Below the pieces are notes generated by a model. That model was given only the letters and a program-made list of their open reading frames with translations, was not told where the DNA came from and searched no databases. From the NCBI RefSeq assembly GCF_004015185.1, contig NZ_CP025746.1:186001-250000 (forward strand): DNA of 64,000 bases. The letters are read 5' to 3'. A program made the position numbers and the translations under genes. Source of the stretch: Clostridium manihotivorum. Lineage in GTDB: Bacteria > Bacillota > Clostridia > Clostridiales > Clostridiaceae. The number at the start of each line of letters is the position of its first letter. Position 1 is the first letter of the stretch. This document shows positions 8,784-18,322 of the stretch, piece by piece.

Positions 8784-9020
8784 TCAATCTTTCTTAATCA
8801 AGCCAGCTAAACAAAAACTTAATCCTATAACTGAAATGAAATCATCTGCTCCATATAATACCATTCCTTTTAATACAGAGTTTGAAAAAACAATTAAAGC
8901 TATTCCAAATAACATTATTTTCACACTTGAAATCTTTATAACTTTTAATATCCAATATAATAGACATGACAAAATTAAAATTGTAATCAACATAGAAAAA
9001 ATCCCGCTTCCAGCAAACAC
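8784..9020 (-). CDS. Small two- to three-helix membrane protein, unknown
   Basis: This 78-residue frame starts at a GTG at 9020, 9 bases after a clean GGAGG. It is strongly hydrophobic, with helices near residues 5-24, 32-50 and 58-75, and ends in LIKKD. A longer plus-strand frame overlaps it (8689-9051) but has no ribosome binding site and reads like antisense of a membrane protein, so I prefer the minus-strand gene. A terminator follows it. I do not recognise a family. Confidence 0.6.
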   Translation of the reverse strand: MFAGSGIFSMLITILILSCLLYWILKVIKISSVKIMLFGIALIVFSNSVLKGMVLYGADDFISVIGLSFCLAGLIKKD

Positions 9021-9174
9021 CTACTCTTACCTCCAAAAAATAAAATCATAATTGTATAACCTATTATGTATAATTACTTATTTACATTTAACGATACTAT
9101 AACCGCTCTATATATATTATATTCCACTTAAGTACTGCTTTAATTACATTTTGACAACTTTTTATATCAAAAAA

Positions 9175-9209
9175 GCCCTTAAAACTTGAATTATCAAGCT
9201 TTAAGAGCC
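9175..9209 (-). terminator. Displaced original terminator of tRNA-Arg
   Basis: GGCTCTTAAAGCTTGA pairs with TCAAGTTTTAAGGGC, with TTTTTT following on the minus strand. It lies directly behind the stranded tRNA 3' end at 9212-9250. It is most simply the native terminator of the tRNA before the island was inserted. Confidence 0.75.
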
Positions 9210-9211
9210 TT

Positions 9212-9250
9212 TTGGTGCGGCGGAGAGGATTCGAACCCCCGACCAACTGG
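9212..9250 (-). repeat. Left attachment site: stranded 3' end of tRNA-Arg
   Basis: These 39 bases match 27712-27750 at 36 positions. They contain the T-arm, acceptor 3' strand and CCA end of tRNA-Arg, with no tRNA 5' half next to them. The inner 11 bases (CGACCAACTGG) are identical and are the likely crossover zone; beyond them the sequences diverge at once. Confidence 0.9.
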
Positions 9251-9366
9251 AACGTGGAAATATATTTCTTTATGTTTTATCCTATATATAAATCCTTTAT
9301 ACTATAACACTTCTACTACTTTTGATATTATTTTAAATTATAATTTCTTATGTCATTTTTTTCATG

Positions 9367-9386
9367 TTGTGTTATAGTTGTGTTAT
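9367..9386 (+). repeat. Left integrase arm-site candidate
   Basis: TTGTGTTATAGTTGTGTTAT is itself a tandem TTGTGTTAT pair. It matches 19 of 20 bases at 27626-27645, in the same orientation. Both lie just inside the island ends, as expected for arm-type binding sites of the integrase N-terminal domain. Confidence 0.65.
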
Positions 9387-9471
9387 ATTTAAGCTTTAAC
9401 ATCATTCTCTTTTTACTTTATAACCATCTAATGCTTATAATTATAGATAATTTAAAATAATTGTATACTGC

Positions 9472-10902
9472 TTATAAGTTTATTAATTGTAGTTTATTCT
9501 TATATTCAGTTACCATATAGACTTTATCTAAACTACTTGAGAAATCTATTATAAATTTCAAGCAGTTTTTAAGGAAAATATTATTTGTTTTTTCATGTAG
9601 AATCCTGCATAAACTCTTGAATCTTCTTTCTGGCTTTGAAATATGTATATCACTTAATAACTCTTGATCATTCATAAGGTTCAATAGTTCATTTATCTCC
9701 CTGTCTCCAAAACTATTTATATATTCGTTGTAATAATACGCTGCACTTTCATCTATTCCATCCCTATAACCTAGTCCATTTCCAATATAGCAAATAGTTA
9801 TAACCTTAACCCATTCTTTTAAGACAGAATCAGGAATTATACCGCTTTCAGGAATTAATTCTTGTAGCATTTTAGCCCATGGATATTCATTATAAAAATT
9901 ATTCATTGAAAAATGTGCACTACGGAGGCTGTTTAATTTATCTCTTATTTCATATGCAATGCTATCTTCATCTTTATATTTAGTACCACCTACATTTTTT
10001 AGAAACTCATCAGCTCTTTCTTTTCTTTGTATATCAGCATTTTTTCTGAAATATCCATATTTCTCTCCAACTTCATATTTTTTATCATCTGAACTAGCAT
10101 TCCATACAAATTTACTGATAAGTGTAATATTTTTAGTAGTTCCGCTAATAGTCTTAGGATCAGTATATAACCCAAACAATGTCCACAATAAATCATCTAC
10201 CATCTGTTGTGGTAAATTAGCTATACTCTCACCAATTATACCTGCATCATTAATTGGGATATCCTCTTTTCTAATATTATGTAGTAGTTGCTTTAATTTA
10301 ATAGCAGAATGATTAGGTGTAGCATTAATTGCATATTGTATACAATTTTCAAGCCAACTAAGTATATCATATGCATTTATACTATTCTCATTAGGATGTG
10401 CTGCACTAGAATGATTTCTCATATAATTTATAAATTTAAATATTTCAAATACATGGTCTGTTATTAATCCCATTCTATTACATACAGTTAATAGATCGTA
10501 TTCGCTTACTATTGATAAATCCTCAAAAGACATTAATCCTTTATATCTACTATTTATGCTCTCAGAAATCTTATAAAAAAATTCTAAGTCAAAATTTGCA
10601 ACCATTTTTCTTAAAGACTTAATAGTCTCATTCCATAAGTAAGTAATTGCTCCATCAAATAATCCTGCAATTACTGAGGCAGTAAATCTAGTAAGATATA
10701 CTGCCTTTTCTCTTTCTTCTATAGGCAAGATATCCAAAGCTTCTTCAAGTGCATTAATTATTTTTTTTCTTTCGTTTATTGGATATAATACACCTTGAAT
10801 AGGAAGATTTAATCTAGTTAAATAACTAGTAAGTGGATCATTAAAATCACTAATTGACGTAATTAATTGATCTTTGCTAACCAAAATCAATTCATCTGAC
10901 AT
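9472..10902 (-). CDS. Large protein with HEPN-like RxxxxxxH motif, unknown
   Basis: The 476-residue protein is read from the ATG at 10902 behind GGGGGAAAAGAG; an in-frame upstream start exists but lacks a site. It is mostly helical, without membrane segments. Residues 162-169 read R-N-H-S-S-A-A-H in a helix-rich setting (INYMRNHSSAAHPNE), which resembles the R-x(4-6)-H ribonuclease motif of HEPN domains. The C-terminal half, from about residue 240, has no motif I know. HEPN proteins are common in abortive-infection and toxin systems, and this gene sits at the island edge beyond the type III restriction genes. A hairpin at 11224-11263 separates it from them, so it is probably a separate unit with its own promoter. 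A role in defence is inference. Confidence 0.55.
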   Translation of the reverse strand: MSDELILVSKDQLITSISDFNDPLTSYLTRLNLPIQGVLYPINERKKIINALEEALDILPIEEREKAVYLTRFTASVIAGLFDGAITYLWNETIKSLRKMVANFDLEFFYKISESINSRYKGLMSFEDLSIVSEYDLLTVCNRMGLITDHVFEIFKFINYMRNHSSAAHPNENSINAYDILSWLENCIQYAINATPNHSAIKLKQLLHNIRKEDIPINDAGIIGESIANLPQQMVDDLLWTLFGLYTDPKTISGTTKNITLISKFVWNASSDDKKYEVGEKYGYFRKNADIQRKERADEFLKNVGGTKYKDEDSIAYEIRDKLNSLRSAHFSMNNFYNEYPWAKMLQELIPESGIIPDSVLKEWVKVITICYIGNGLGYRDGIDESAAYYYNEYINSFGDREINELLNLMNDQELLSDIHISKPERRFKSLCRILHEKTNNIFLKNCLKFIIDFSSSLDKVYMVTEYKNKLQLINL

Positions 10903-11223
10903 CTCTTTTCCCCCAATACAAATATTATATAAAATTGCTAATTTTAAAATAAGAAACATTCTATTTTTTACATATGTGAACATTTATACTTCTATAAATA
11001 AACGATACTATTATATAAAATGATTATTATTTTTTATGTATTGATAATATAACATTATACCGCAAAAATCAACAAAAGTGGATAATTATAGATATAAATA
11101 TAACTTTCAAAAAGCATATTTTTATAACATTAATATTATCCACTCAAAATTCTGTAGCATAACTAAAAATTTAAATACTCAATTAATAATAGTAATTTTA
11201 AAAGTAACCCTTCAATAACAAAT

Positions 11224-11263
11224 GAGCCCAGTAAGACGGAAAATATAACCTTCTACTGGGCTC
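11224..11263 (-). terminator. Hairpin after the restriction operon
   Basis: GAGCCCAGTAAGA pairs with TCTACTGGGCTC around a short loop, 26 bases past the nuclease stop. The following minus-strand sequence (ATTTGTTATTG) is only moderately T-rich. The rest of 10903-11288 is AT-rich promoter-like DNA. Confidence 0.6.
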
Positions 11264-11288
11264 TGTGATTAAAAATATATTACATTAA

Positions 11289-12215
11289 CTATCGCCAAAT
11301 TCTAGTATCATTAAAAATTTGCAACATATTTTTGCATTTTTCTATTGGAAACTTATAATAAATTGCACTTTCTGATTTATTCTTTTTAGATATATTCATT
11401 ATTTCAGGTTCTATAAAAAAATCACTCCCTAAAGCGTACCCTGTGATATACCCAATTATTGAACTGGTATTTTCAAAATCAAAAAAAATTCTTGTGTATA
11501 TGCTACACTTAGTTTCTAACTCTTTTTTAATTATTCTTTGTATTAAATCTTCCCCTGTAATTCCTCTAAAGTCTCTGTTATTTTCACCTACATGCTCACA
11601 ATATTTCTTAAAATCATGTACTGTCTTTCCTAATGTTCTTGTAAACTCAGGATAAACAAACATATCCCTCTTTCTTAGGTTTTTTATAAGATTCCTTTGT
11701 TGATATACGTTGCTAAAATTACTTTTATCTACACCATTATAATCTGCTATAGGTATAATGGAAGATTTTATTTCAACGGTATATAGTTGCTTTGATTTTA
11801 AAAACGCTCTAGTCTCATTAGATATTTTCCCGAACTTGCCACCATTTCGTATATCCTCATTTATCCTTTTAATTCCATCCCTCAAAGAATCATTGATAGC
11901 TTTGCATAGTATTCCATCTATAGGTGCATGTTTTTCAAAATCATCCTCTCTGAATTCATCATAAGACGTATAAATAATATCTTGCTGAGTCTGATAAAAT
12001 TCAATAAAGTCACCAAACATGTCTTCAGCAATCTTACCTTGAATTGTATTATCTAAAAGTTCATCTTCATTTCTGTCCCTTTGCCAAGTATTCGCCGTGT
12101 TACTGGCAATCCTTTCAAGATTATCATTTGTATATCTAGATATTTGATCTTTTGCTACAAACATTATAACATTAGAATCAATCTGAGAGTAATTATACTT
12201 TCTACTTTTTTGCAT
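11289..12215 (-). CDS. PD-(D/E)XK-type nuclease, third gene of the type III restriction operon
   Basis: The 308-residue protein starts 15 bases after the Res stop, in the same operon. A PD-(D/E)XK-like set can be traced: a helix Glu at E64 (QGKIAEDMFGDF), D100 in APIDGIL, and E148-I-K150 in LYTVEIKSS, with an insert of about 40 residues between D100 and E148. That spacing fits the fold, although no family can be named. It does not resemble Mod or Res. Standard type III systems have only mod and res, and Res here already carries its own nuclease domain, so this is an added component. It could cut modified DNA, broaden cleavage, or be an independent restriction enzyme. The assignment rests on motif pattern only. 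Confidence 0.6.
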   Translation of the reverse strand: MQKSRKYNYSQIDSNVIMFVAKDQISRYTNDNLERIASNTANTWQRDRNEDELLDNTIQGKIAEDMFGDFIEFYQTQQDIIYTSYDEFREDDFEKHAPIDGILCKAINDSLRDGIKRINEDIRNGGKFGKISNETRAFLKSKQLYTVEIKSSIIPIADYNGVDKSNFSNVYQQRNLIKNLRKRDMFVYPEFTRTLGKTVHDFKKYCEHVGENNRDFRGITGEDLIQRIIKKELETKCSIYTRIFFDFENTSSIIGYITGYALGSDFFIEPEIMNISKKNKSESAIYYKFPIEKCKNMLQIFNDTRIWR

Positions 12216-12230
12216 ATCAATGACACCTCC

Positions 12231-14444
12231 TTAAAATAAATCCTTTAGTGGCTTCCAATTATCATTAGATAATTCATCAAAATACTCAGTATTGTTATAT
12301 TTAAGTTTCTCATTCTTATCTCTTACAAATGCCCAATTAACATGGTAATACTTTTCATAATGTTTAAACGCATTGAATTTATTACGGACCTGCTTGTCTA
12401 TATTTTTATCTTGTCCATATTGTTCTCCACCTTTTGTCTCAAGTATCCAAACATCACCATTGTTTAACTTAACTATATAGTCTGGATAAAATAATTGCTG
12501 ATGTTGCAATGATGTCGTATAAACTATAGAAAAGTATTGTAATCCTTTATCCCCATTTTTATATACCCAATCTACGTTATCATTATTTTCACAATAATTC
12601 TCTAATAATCGCTCACTCTTCGATCTTACACCTTCTACAACCATGCTACTATCATATTTTTGATAGGCATTGCTCAACATTTGCTCTACATCTGTGTCTG
12701 AAGGATCATACCTATATAATTCTTCAAGTGGTATCTTAAATTCACTTATCTTTGGAATTAAAGCCATACTCATCTGTCTAACACTTTCAGCTGTTAAAAT
12801 TGCAAAATCATTACGTAAAAGTGAACGATTATTTATAATAAATGCATACCACTCACGATTTTCTAACTTTAGAAGCTTATATTTGCTCTTACTCTTTGAA
12901 AAGAATAGATGTCTTAGTACAGTTCTTGTTTTCTCACTTGTCATTCCTATCTCACGCTTAATCATATCTATTGAATGAAGTAAATCTATACCATTACCAT
13001 GAGTGTTCACCTCAAAATTAACATCCAAAAAACTTCCTAAGTTATCCCTTGCAATATCCTCAATTTTTATAAACTTTCCTTGACGCACACTTTCTGTTAA
13101 TGTAGTTCCAAATACAAAATTATTATTCTCTAGTATATATCTATTTTTTTTAAAGTCATTAGATAATTTATACTTATCCATAAAAAAGTTATATGCTTTT
13201 ATTAATGTCTCCTTATCACCAAGCATATCAAAATCAAGATCCCTTGTTTGCTTTGTTAATGTAAATGTCTTACATTTATCTTTGAGAAATACTCTTTTTA
13301 CTTCAAATGCATTTCCACCACTCATAACGCTATCTTTATATTTTTCATCAAAAGTATAAAGATAACAATAATCTAGTAACTCATTATCATAATGCCTTGC
13401 TTCTGGCATACGTCTTATCCTACCAATAGTCTGAATTTCAAAATCTTCATTCATATTTTCACGTAGTTTTACAAGAATTTTTGCCCTTGGGCAATCCCAA
13501 CCAGTTGATATTGCTTGTTTCATTAATAAAAATACTGGAATACCATTATTAGGTGTAATACTTGATATATTAATTTTATCATTATCTAACCATTTAGCTA
13601 ACAGACCATTTGTATAGCTATACCCCATACTTTCAAGCTTCTTCTCTACTGTTTCTATAAGCATGTTGGATGAATTAGGAAATTGAATTATAACAAGTGG
13701 TCTAATTTTCCCTCCGAGTTTTTGATACTCTTCTGATATGATTTTTCTCTTATCATCTGCAAGGTTGATAAGATAGTCATATTCATTTTCTATATCATAA
13801 CTCGTACCATTCTCTATTCCCTCATTTACATACAATGCTCTTGTAATCAATCCTGAACTTATTACATCCATTTCATTAATTTCATACCACTCTGACATTC
13901 TATCTTTGTTTGCAGTTGCTGATACACGAATAATATTTTTTGCATTGAAAGCATCTATTATATCTTTCGCTTTTGATGTATTATTCCTATGTTCTTCATC
14001 AATGATAACTAGAAACTTTATTCCTTTACGATGTGCCTCTGCAATTCTCTCAAATAAATTTGAGCGCTCGCTATCTGTTATAGCTTTATTACCTTTCTTA
14101 GTAACCTTTTGCCAATTTATAAATATTGTTCTTCCTTTATTAAATCCTTGCAGCAATGCATCATTTATATCATTTGTTATACAATTAGGTATTAGCTTTT
14201 CCATCTTTTCTTTACTCTGTTCTTCTAATTCACCATCACCTGGGCAAAGCCATACAAAACATGTATTAGGGTCTATATTATTAGAATATTTATCAATAAA
14301 ATCTATCAGCATTATAGTTTTGCCACTTCCAGTAGGACTCTTAACAATAATTGTCTGCTTACTATTTGAATCAGAAGCTTTATCAAGTAAGTAACTCACG
14401 CAATCATCCTGAAATCCAAACAATCCATTTATTAAATTTATCAT
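12231..14444 (-). CDS. res: Type III restriction enzyme Res subunit (SF2 helicase plus nuclease)
   Basis: The 737-residue protein has an SF2 helicase core: Walker A S36-P-T-G-S-G-K-T43, motif II D149-E-E-H152, motif III S-A-T at 175-177, and motif VI Q-T-I-G-R-I-R-R. The SGWDCPRAKIL block before motif VI is typical of Res. Near the C-terminus PDYIV and, 14 residues on, E669-T-K671 form a PD-(D/E)XK endonuclease site. Res translocates or diffuses from a Mod-bound recognition site and cuts about 25 bases away when two sites meet head to head. The start ATG overlaps the Mod stop by 4 bases (ATGA), so translation is coupled. Motifs look intact, so activity is expected. Confidence 0.93.
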   Translation of the reverse strand: MINLINGLFGFQDDCVSYLLDKASDSNSKQTIIVKSPTGSGKTIMLIDFIDKYSNNIDPNTCFVWLCPGDGELEEQSKEKMEKLIPNCITNDINDALLQGFNKGRTIFINWQKVTKKGNKAITDSERSNLFERIAEAHRKGIKFLVIIDEEHRNNTSKAKDIIDAFNAKNIIRVSATANKDRMSEWYEINEMDVISSGLITRALYVNEGIENGTSYDIENEYDYLINLADDKRKIISEEYQKLGGKIRPLVIIQFPNSSNMLIETVEKKLESMGYSYTNGLLAKWLDNDKINISSITPNNGIPVFLLMKQAISTGWDCPRAKILVKLRENMNEDFEIQTIGRIRRMPEARHYDNELLDYCYLYTFDEKYKDSVMSGGNAFEVKRVFLKDKCKTFTLTKQTRDLDFDMLGDKETLIKAYNFFMDKYKLSNDFKKNRYILENNNFVFGTTLTESVRQGKFIKIEDIARDNLGSFLDVNFEVNTHGNGIDLLHSIDMIKREIGMTSEKTRTVLRHLFFSKSKSKYKLLKLENREWYAFIINNRSLLRNDFAILTAESVRQMSMALIPKISEFKIPLEELYRYDPSDTDVEQMLSNAYQKYDSSMVVEGVRSKSERLLENYCENNDNVDWVYKNGDKGLQYFSIVYTTSLQHQQLFYPDYIVKLNNGDVWILETKGGEQYGQDKNIDKQVRNKFNAFKHYEKYYHVNWAFVRDKNEKLKYNNTEYFDELSNDNWKPLKDLF

Positions 14445-16354
14445 AGTTCCCCTACCTCTCTTAATTCATTAGCAAAATAATAATCTGGAATAATATTAAT
14501 TTCTACTTCATTTTCTTTAAGAACTCTTTCTTGTTTTGCAGTCAATAAAATTTCGGAAGACATGTAAACCTTACTGCATTTTTTCACAGCTGATATATCT
14601 GTTACAAAATCCTCCAAACAATCTTCAGATATAATTAGTTTATAATAGTCTGTTGCCAAGTCAATTCCATTTTCTAATTCAACCATCTCACTTATATATG
14701 AAGAAAGTTCATCTGAAATCACAGCATCTTGATCATCGAACTTATTTACATAACCTGTCTTAAAATACTTTAAGTTTGCTTTTATCCCATCATTTACTGA
14801 TTGAATATTAATACCATAAACAGCTAGTTTTTTATCTTCAAAAGAAACATTTACTTTATCAAATTTCTCCTTATTCTCTTTTTTTATAGTATCAATCTGA
14901 GATAAAACATTATTAGCATTTTTAAGCAATGTTTGATTAAATGAAGCCTCATATAGTAATTCAGAGGTTTCTAAAGAACATTGAAATTTAGTTATTGTAT
15001 CATGTAATCTTTTATAAGTTATATTTTCACATATACCATTCTCATTATTAGTACATAATATAAACTTCCTATTTCCTCCGTCTTCTACATTTGCTATTAA
15101 TGTAGCTTGCCCAGTTGTTCCAGACCCTGCAAAGAAATCCAGAACTATTGCATCTTTATTTTTATGGCATTTTATTAATGTTTTAATTAACTCTACTGGT
15201 TTTGAGTAGTCAAATTCATCTTCTAAACCAAAGAAAGCTAAATCTTTTTTAGCTCTATCATTTGAGTAAGTGTTTTCAGTGAGCTCTATAGAACTCATTG
15301 GCTTCGTTTTCTTCTCATAATCTATATAGTAATTACTCTTTTTGTCTTTTTTTATCTTCGCATTTAGATATGTTTTTGTATATATTCTAGCAGTTCCATC
15401 ATTTTTCCTCTTAATAACAATAAACCCATTATCATAACCAAAGTCAAACAACTTTTTATTCCATCTCCATGCCCAATCAGCTCTCTTATGATTACCTTTT
15501 TGCCTTTCAATATACTTTTCATAATCTCCCCCTGGGTAGAAAACTTCTCCTTCGACCTCAAGTGGATAATCCATACTGGAGCTATATGTTAAACTATCAT
15601 AGTCCAATGTTTGATTTAATTTATATTTTCCTCTCTCATCTACAAATTCATCTTCGTTCTTATAATCATCATCAATATGTTCCTGCATCATGAACACATC
15701 CTTATTTTCTTTAACATAAACTAACACATAGTCATGATTTTTAGAAAATGAACCTGTTGTTTTTCCACTTTTCTTAGTCTGCCTTGGCATCTCAATAATA
15801 AAATTATTTTCCCCCAATATAGTATCTGCCAACATCTTTAATTGCGCCTGCTCATTATCATCAATACTTATAAATATAATTCCATCTTTTGACAATAATG
15901 ATTTAGCTATCCATAACCTTTTTGACATAAATGAAAGCCATTTAGAATGTCTAAAACCATCTTCTTCATCTACATAGTCGTCATCATATCTAAAATCCTT
16001 ATTTCCTGTATTATATGGAGGGTCTATGTATATAACATCAATCATTCCTAAATGAGTTTTTTCTAATAAATATAGACTATGAAGATTATCCCCTTCAAGT
16101 AAAAAATTATATTCTTCACTACTAGATAAGTTTATTTTCTTTTCTTTTACTTCCGTAAAAACTGGAATCTTTGTTTTTAGTTCCTCATCAACTCTTTCGG
16201 TATGCTCTTCCCAAACTAATCCGTACTTTTTCTCAGTTAAAGCCGCTTGAATTTCATTAAAAGCTATTATTGATGCATCATCATTATGCAATTCTCTAAG
16301 TTGAGTAAGAAAATAAATCATATCTTCGCGTTTCTTCTTTGATATATTTGTCAT
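14441..16354 (-). CDS. mod: Type III DNA methyltransferase Mod subunit (N6-adenine)
   Basis: The 637-residue protein is a beta-class N6-adenine methyltransferase: catalytic D111-P-P-Y114-N-T-G precedes the SAM-binding D-F-F-A-G-S-G-T-T at 406-414. Between them lies a long target-recognition region (about residues 190-370), whose specificity cannot be read from sequence. Mod gives sequence recognition for both modification and restriction and methylates one strand of an asymmetric site. It is the first gene of the mod-res-nuclease operon. Homopolymer or short tandem tracts that phase-vary many mod genes are not evident. It sits about 410 bases from the divergent radC-like gene, inside the integrated island. 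Confidence 0.93.
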   Translation of the reverse strand: MTNISKKKREDMIYFLTQLRELHNDDASIIAFNEIQAALTEKKYGLVWEEHTERVDEELKTKIPVFTEVKEKKINLSSSEEYNFLLEGDNLHSLYLLEKTHLGMIDVIYIDPPYNTGNKDFRYDDDYVDEEDGFRHSKWLSFMSKRLWIAKSLLSKDGIIFISIDDNEQAQLKMLADTILGENNFIIEMPRQTKKSGKTTGSFSKNHDYVLVYVKENKDVFMMQEHIDDDYKNEDEFVDERGKYKLNQTLDYDSLTYSSSMDYPLEVEGEVFYPGGDYEKYIERQKGNHKRADWAWRWNKKLFDFGYDNGFIVIKRKNDGTARIYTKTYLNAKIKKDKKSNYYIDYEKKTKPMSSIELTENTYSNDRAKKDLAFFGLEDEFDYSKPVELIKTLIKCHKNKDAIVLDFFAGSGTTGQATLIANVEDGGNRKFILCTNNENGICENITYKRLHDTITKFQCSLETSELLYEASFNQTLLKNANNVLSQIDTIKKENKEKFDKVNVSFEDKKLAVYGINIQSVNDGIKANLKYFKTGYVNKFDDQDAVISDELSSYISEMVELENGIDLATDYYKLIISEDCLEDFVTDISAVKKCSKVYMSSEILLTAKQERVLKENEVEINIIPDYYFANELREVGEL

Positions 16355-16766
16355 AAAATTTCCTCCTATTTTATCTACACTAGCCCATAAAATTCTCTAT
16401 AAGCTTATATTATTTCTATAATTCTTATATACACTGTCTATAATACCTTCCAAGTAAACATAATCTGCTTGAGATACTCTTATTAATTTATAAGATTTAG
16501 ATACGAAATCTTATACTATTTGTAACATAACTTGGTCAGTTATAACCATTAAAGTATAGCATATTTAAGATTATGTCTCTACTATAACTCAAGGATTTAC
16601 TAACATCATTTTACTAAAATTGAAAATATATCTTTCAACACTTTATATTACTCTCGCTAATTCTACCAGTAAATTTGAAATTTATGTTTTTTTCAAACAT
16701 ATATTATCTCTATGAATAAAGTAATTTACTTGTAGAAATACAACTTAAATTTGAAAGGAGCAAAAA
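16355..16766. other. Divergent promoter region between mod and radC-like genes
   Basis: About 410 AT-rich bases with no convincing ORF. GGAGGAAATTTT precedes mod and AAAGGAGC precedes radC. I see no strong hairpin or repeat. Confidence 0.5.
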
Positions 16767-17294
16767 ATGTCCAACAAACTATACTGTATAAGTAAAATGA
16801 ATAAAAATGAAACTATTATGGATTTAAATGTGAATCCACAAGAAAAAGGAGCTTCATCAAAGAGAGTAAATATCATCTCAATAAAAATGGTTAAGGAAGG
16901 TAGCTTATTATATTCAAACAGAAATATAAACTCTCCTGATGATGCCGCTGACTTGCTAAGTCCGTTCTTACAAGACTCAGATAGAGAGATGCTAGTAGTA
17001 TGTTGTTTAGATAGTAAAAATCAACCTACTCTAATTAATATTGCTAGTATAGGTACTTTAAATAGCTCTCTAGTGCATCCACGAGAAGTTTTTAAGGCTG
17101 CCATATTAGGAAATGCTGCTTCTGTTATAATAGCTCATAATCATCCAAGCGGTGACCCATCCCCCTCATCAGAGGATATTAACATTACAACTAGACTAAA
17201 AGAAGCTGGAAAGATTATAGGTATAGATGTTCTTGATCATGTAATTATTGGATTTAGTAATCATGTGAGTTTAAAAGAAAGAGGAGTTATTTAG
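16767..17294 (+). CDS. radC: RadC-like JAB/MPN-domain protein
   Basis: The 175-residue protein starts at an ATG 7 bases after GAAAGGAG. It has the JAMM metal site of the RadC family, H124-N-H126-P-S-G-D130-P-S-P-S-S-E-D, with a preceding strand EMLVVCCLDSKN. The N-terminal helix-hairpin-helix part of chromosomal RadC (about 225 residues) is missing, as usual for copies on mobile elements. The name comes from a withdrawn DNA-repair assignment; biochemical function is unknown, and element-borne copies often sit next to anti-restriction or replication genes. It probably shares a transcript with the DUF960 gene 23 bases downstream. Confidence 0.85.
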   Translation: MSNKLYCISKMNKNETIMDLNVNPQEKGASSKRVNIISIKMVKEGSLLYSNRNINSPDDAADLLSPFLQDSDREMLVVCCLDSKNQPTLINIASIGTLNSSLVHPREVFKAAILGNAASVIIAHNHPSGDPSPSSEDINITTRLKEAGKIIGIDVLDHVIIGFSNHVSLKERGVI

Positions 17295-17317
17295 AAAAGT
17301 AGAAAGGAGCTTAATTC

Positions 17318-17623
17318 ATGTTTAATAATGATAAATATATAACTAAGGGTATACAAGAAAGTATACCTTTAGAATTACAACTCTTTATGTGGAATTCTAT
17401 AAATTCGTTAAAAAATAAAGATATTCAATTAGACTATCTTCAAGTATTTACACTTACTAAACCAAAGTATAATGAACAACATATTCAAATTATTGAACAT
17501 AGGCAAGAAATTCCTGAACATAAAAGGAAATATAAATTGAATTCCATCAACGTCATAAATGCAAAAATATTTGTTATAGACAGTGGAGAATATTCAACTA
17601 TGATGTTATCTGAAGAGTATTAA
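17318..17623 (+). CDS. DUF960-family protein
   Basis: The 101-residue protein matches the recalled DUF960 pattern closely: it begins MFNNDKYITKGIQESIPLEL and continues LQLFMWNSINSLK and LDYLQVF. These small soluble proteins occur on phages and mobile elements of Firmicutes and have no known function. AGAAAGGAG precedes the start. It is probably co-transcribed with the RadC-like gene. An inverted repeat, TACCTAT-TCTG-ATAGGTA at 17704-17721, lies in the 165 bases before the convergent XRE gene. Confidence 0.8.
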   Translation: MFNNDKYITKGIQESIPLELQLFMWNSINSLKNKDIQLDYLQVFTLTKPKYNEQHIQIIEHRQEIPEHKRKYKLNSINVINAKIFVIDSGEYSTMMLSEEY

Positions 17624-17787
17624 GCACTCTTAATTCTATTAAATAATAATCAATTAATCATGTTGGTTTTATACAAATCTTTAATTATATATTATATATG
17701 GGATACCTATTCTGATAGGTAATCCTCGCGAGAGATTCGGAACATATAAAGGATCATAGACAAACTTAATTTCCTTGAATCTACACA

Positions 17788-18117
17788 CTATAAATCATCA
17801 ATATGAGAAAACATTACTTTTAGCAAATCTAAAGCCATTCTCTTCTGTCTAGAATCTCTTCCATTAATAATCTGGTTAATCTGATCAATAAAATTATCAT
17901 CATTTACACTTATATAATCTTGCAATAAATAGTCAATAGTGACACCTAACCTATTTGCTAGTCTAATTAAGGTATCAAGAGATAAATTTCTTTCACCTCT
18001 TTCAATTTGCCCGATATATGAATTTGAAATATCTATACTTTCAGCTAGTTGCTCTTGAGTTAATCTTGACTTTAGTCTTTCTTCCTTGATTCTTTGACCT
18101 AACTTTATATAATCCAT
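17788..18117 (-). CDS. XRE-family transcriptional regulator (element repressor candidate)
   Basis: The 109-residue protein has a Cro/CI-type helix-turn-helix over residues 5-60, with recognisable helices LTQEQLAESIDIS and NSYIGQIERGERNLSLDTLIRLANRLG. The C-terminal 45 residues are helical and short, too small for a peptidase or sensing domain. Such SinR-like proteins act as repressors on mobile elements. It is transcribed away from the zinc-ribbon protein gene across a 200-base region with palindromes and direct repeats, a typical switch layout. Confidence 0.85.
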   Translation of the reverse strand: MDYIKLGQRIKEERLKSRLTQEQLAESIDISNSYIGQIERGERNLSLDTLIRLANRLGVTIDYLLQDYISVNDDNFIDQINQIINGRDSRQKRMALDLLKVMFSHIDDL

Positions 18118-18165
18118 TAAAACTCACCCCTCAACCTATACTTTATAAGTAAAAAGGTTGCATTT

Positions 18166-18264
18166 TAACACGCTGTTAGCGTTATTAACATTTACTATAA
18201 GCATTGTTTTCGATATACTTATACATATAATTACAGTATTGTGAGTTATTTTGTAGTATTGTGA
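18166..18264. promoter_or_regulatory. Candidate operators of the island's XRE switch
   Basis: Two overlapping palindromes, TAACA-CGC-TGTTA (18166-18178) and CGCT-GTT-AGCG (18171-18181), lie about 50 bases upstream of the XRE gene. A direct repeat AGTATTGTGA recurs at 18235-18244 and 18255-18264, near the start of the divergent gene. These are plausible autoregulatory sites; no binding is proven. Confidence 0.4.
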
Positions 18265-18322
18265 CTACCAAATAGGTTTCAAAAAAACTTAAAACAACAA
18301 AATATATAAGGAGATGTATTTT

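Noticed and set aside
8689..9051. A plus-strand frame of 120 codons
   Set aside because: It has no ribosome site and is antisense to a hydrophobic minus-strand gene with GGAGG, a start and a terminator.
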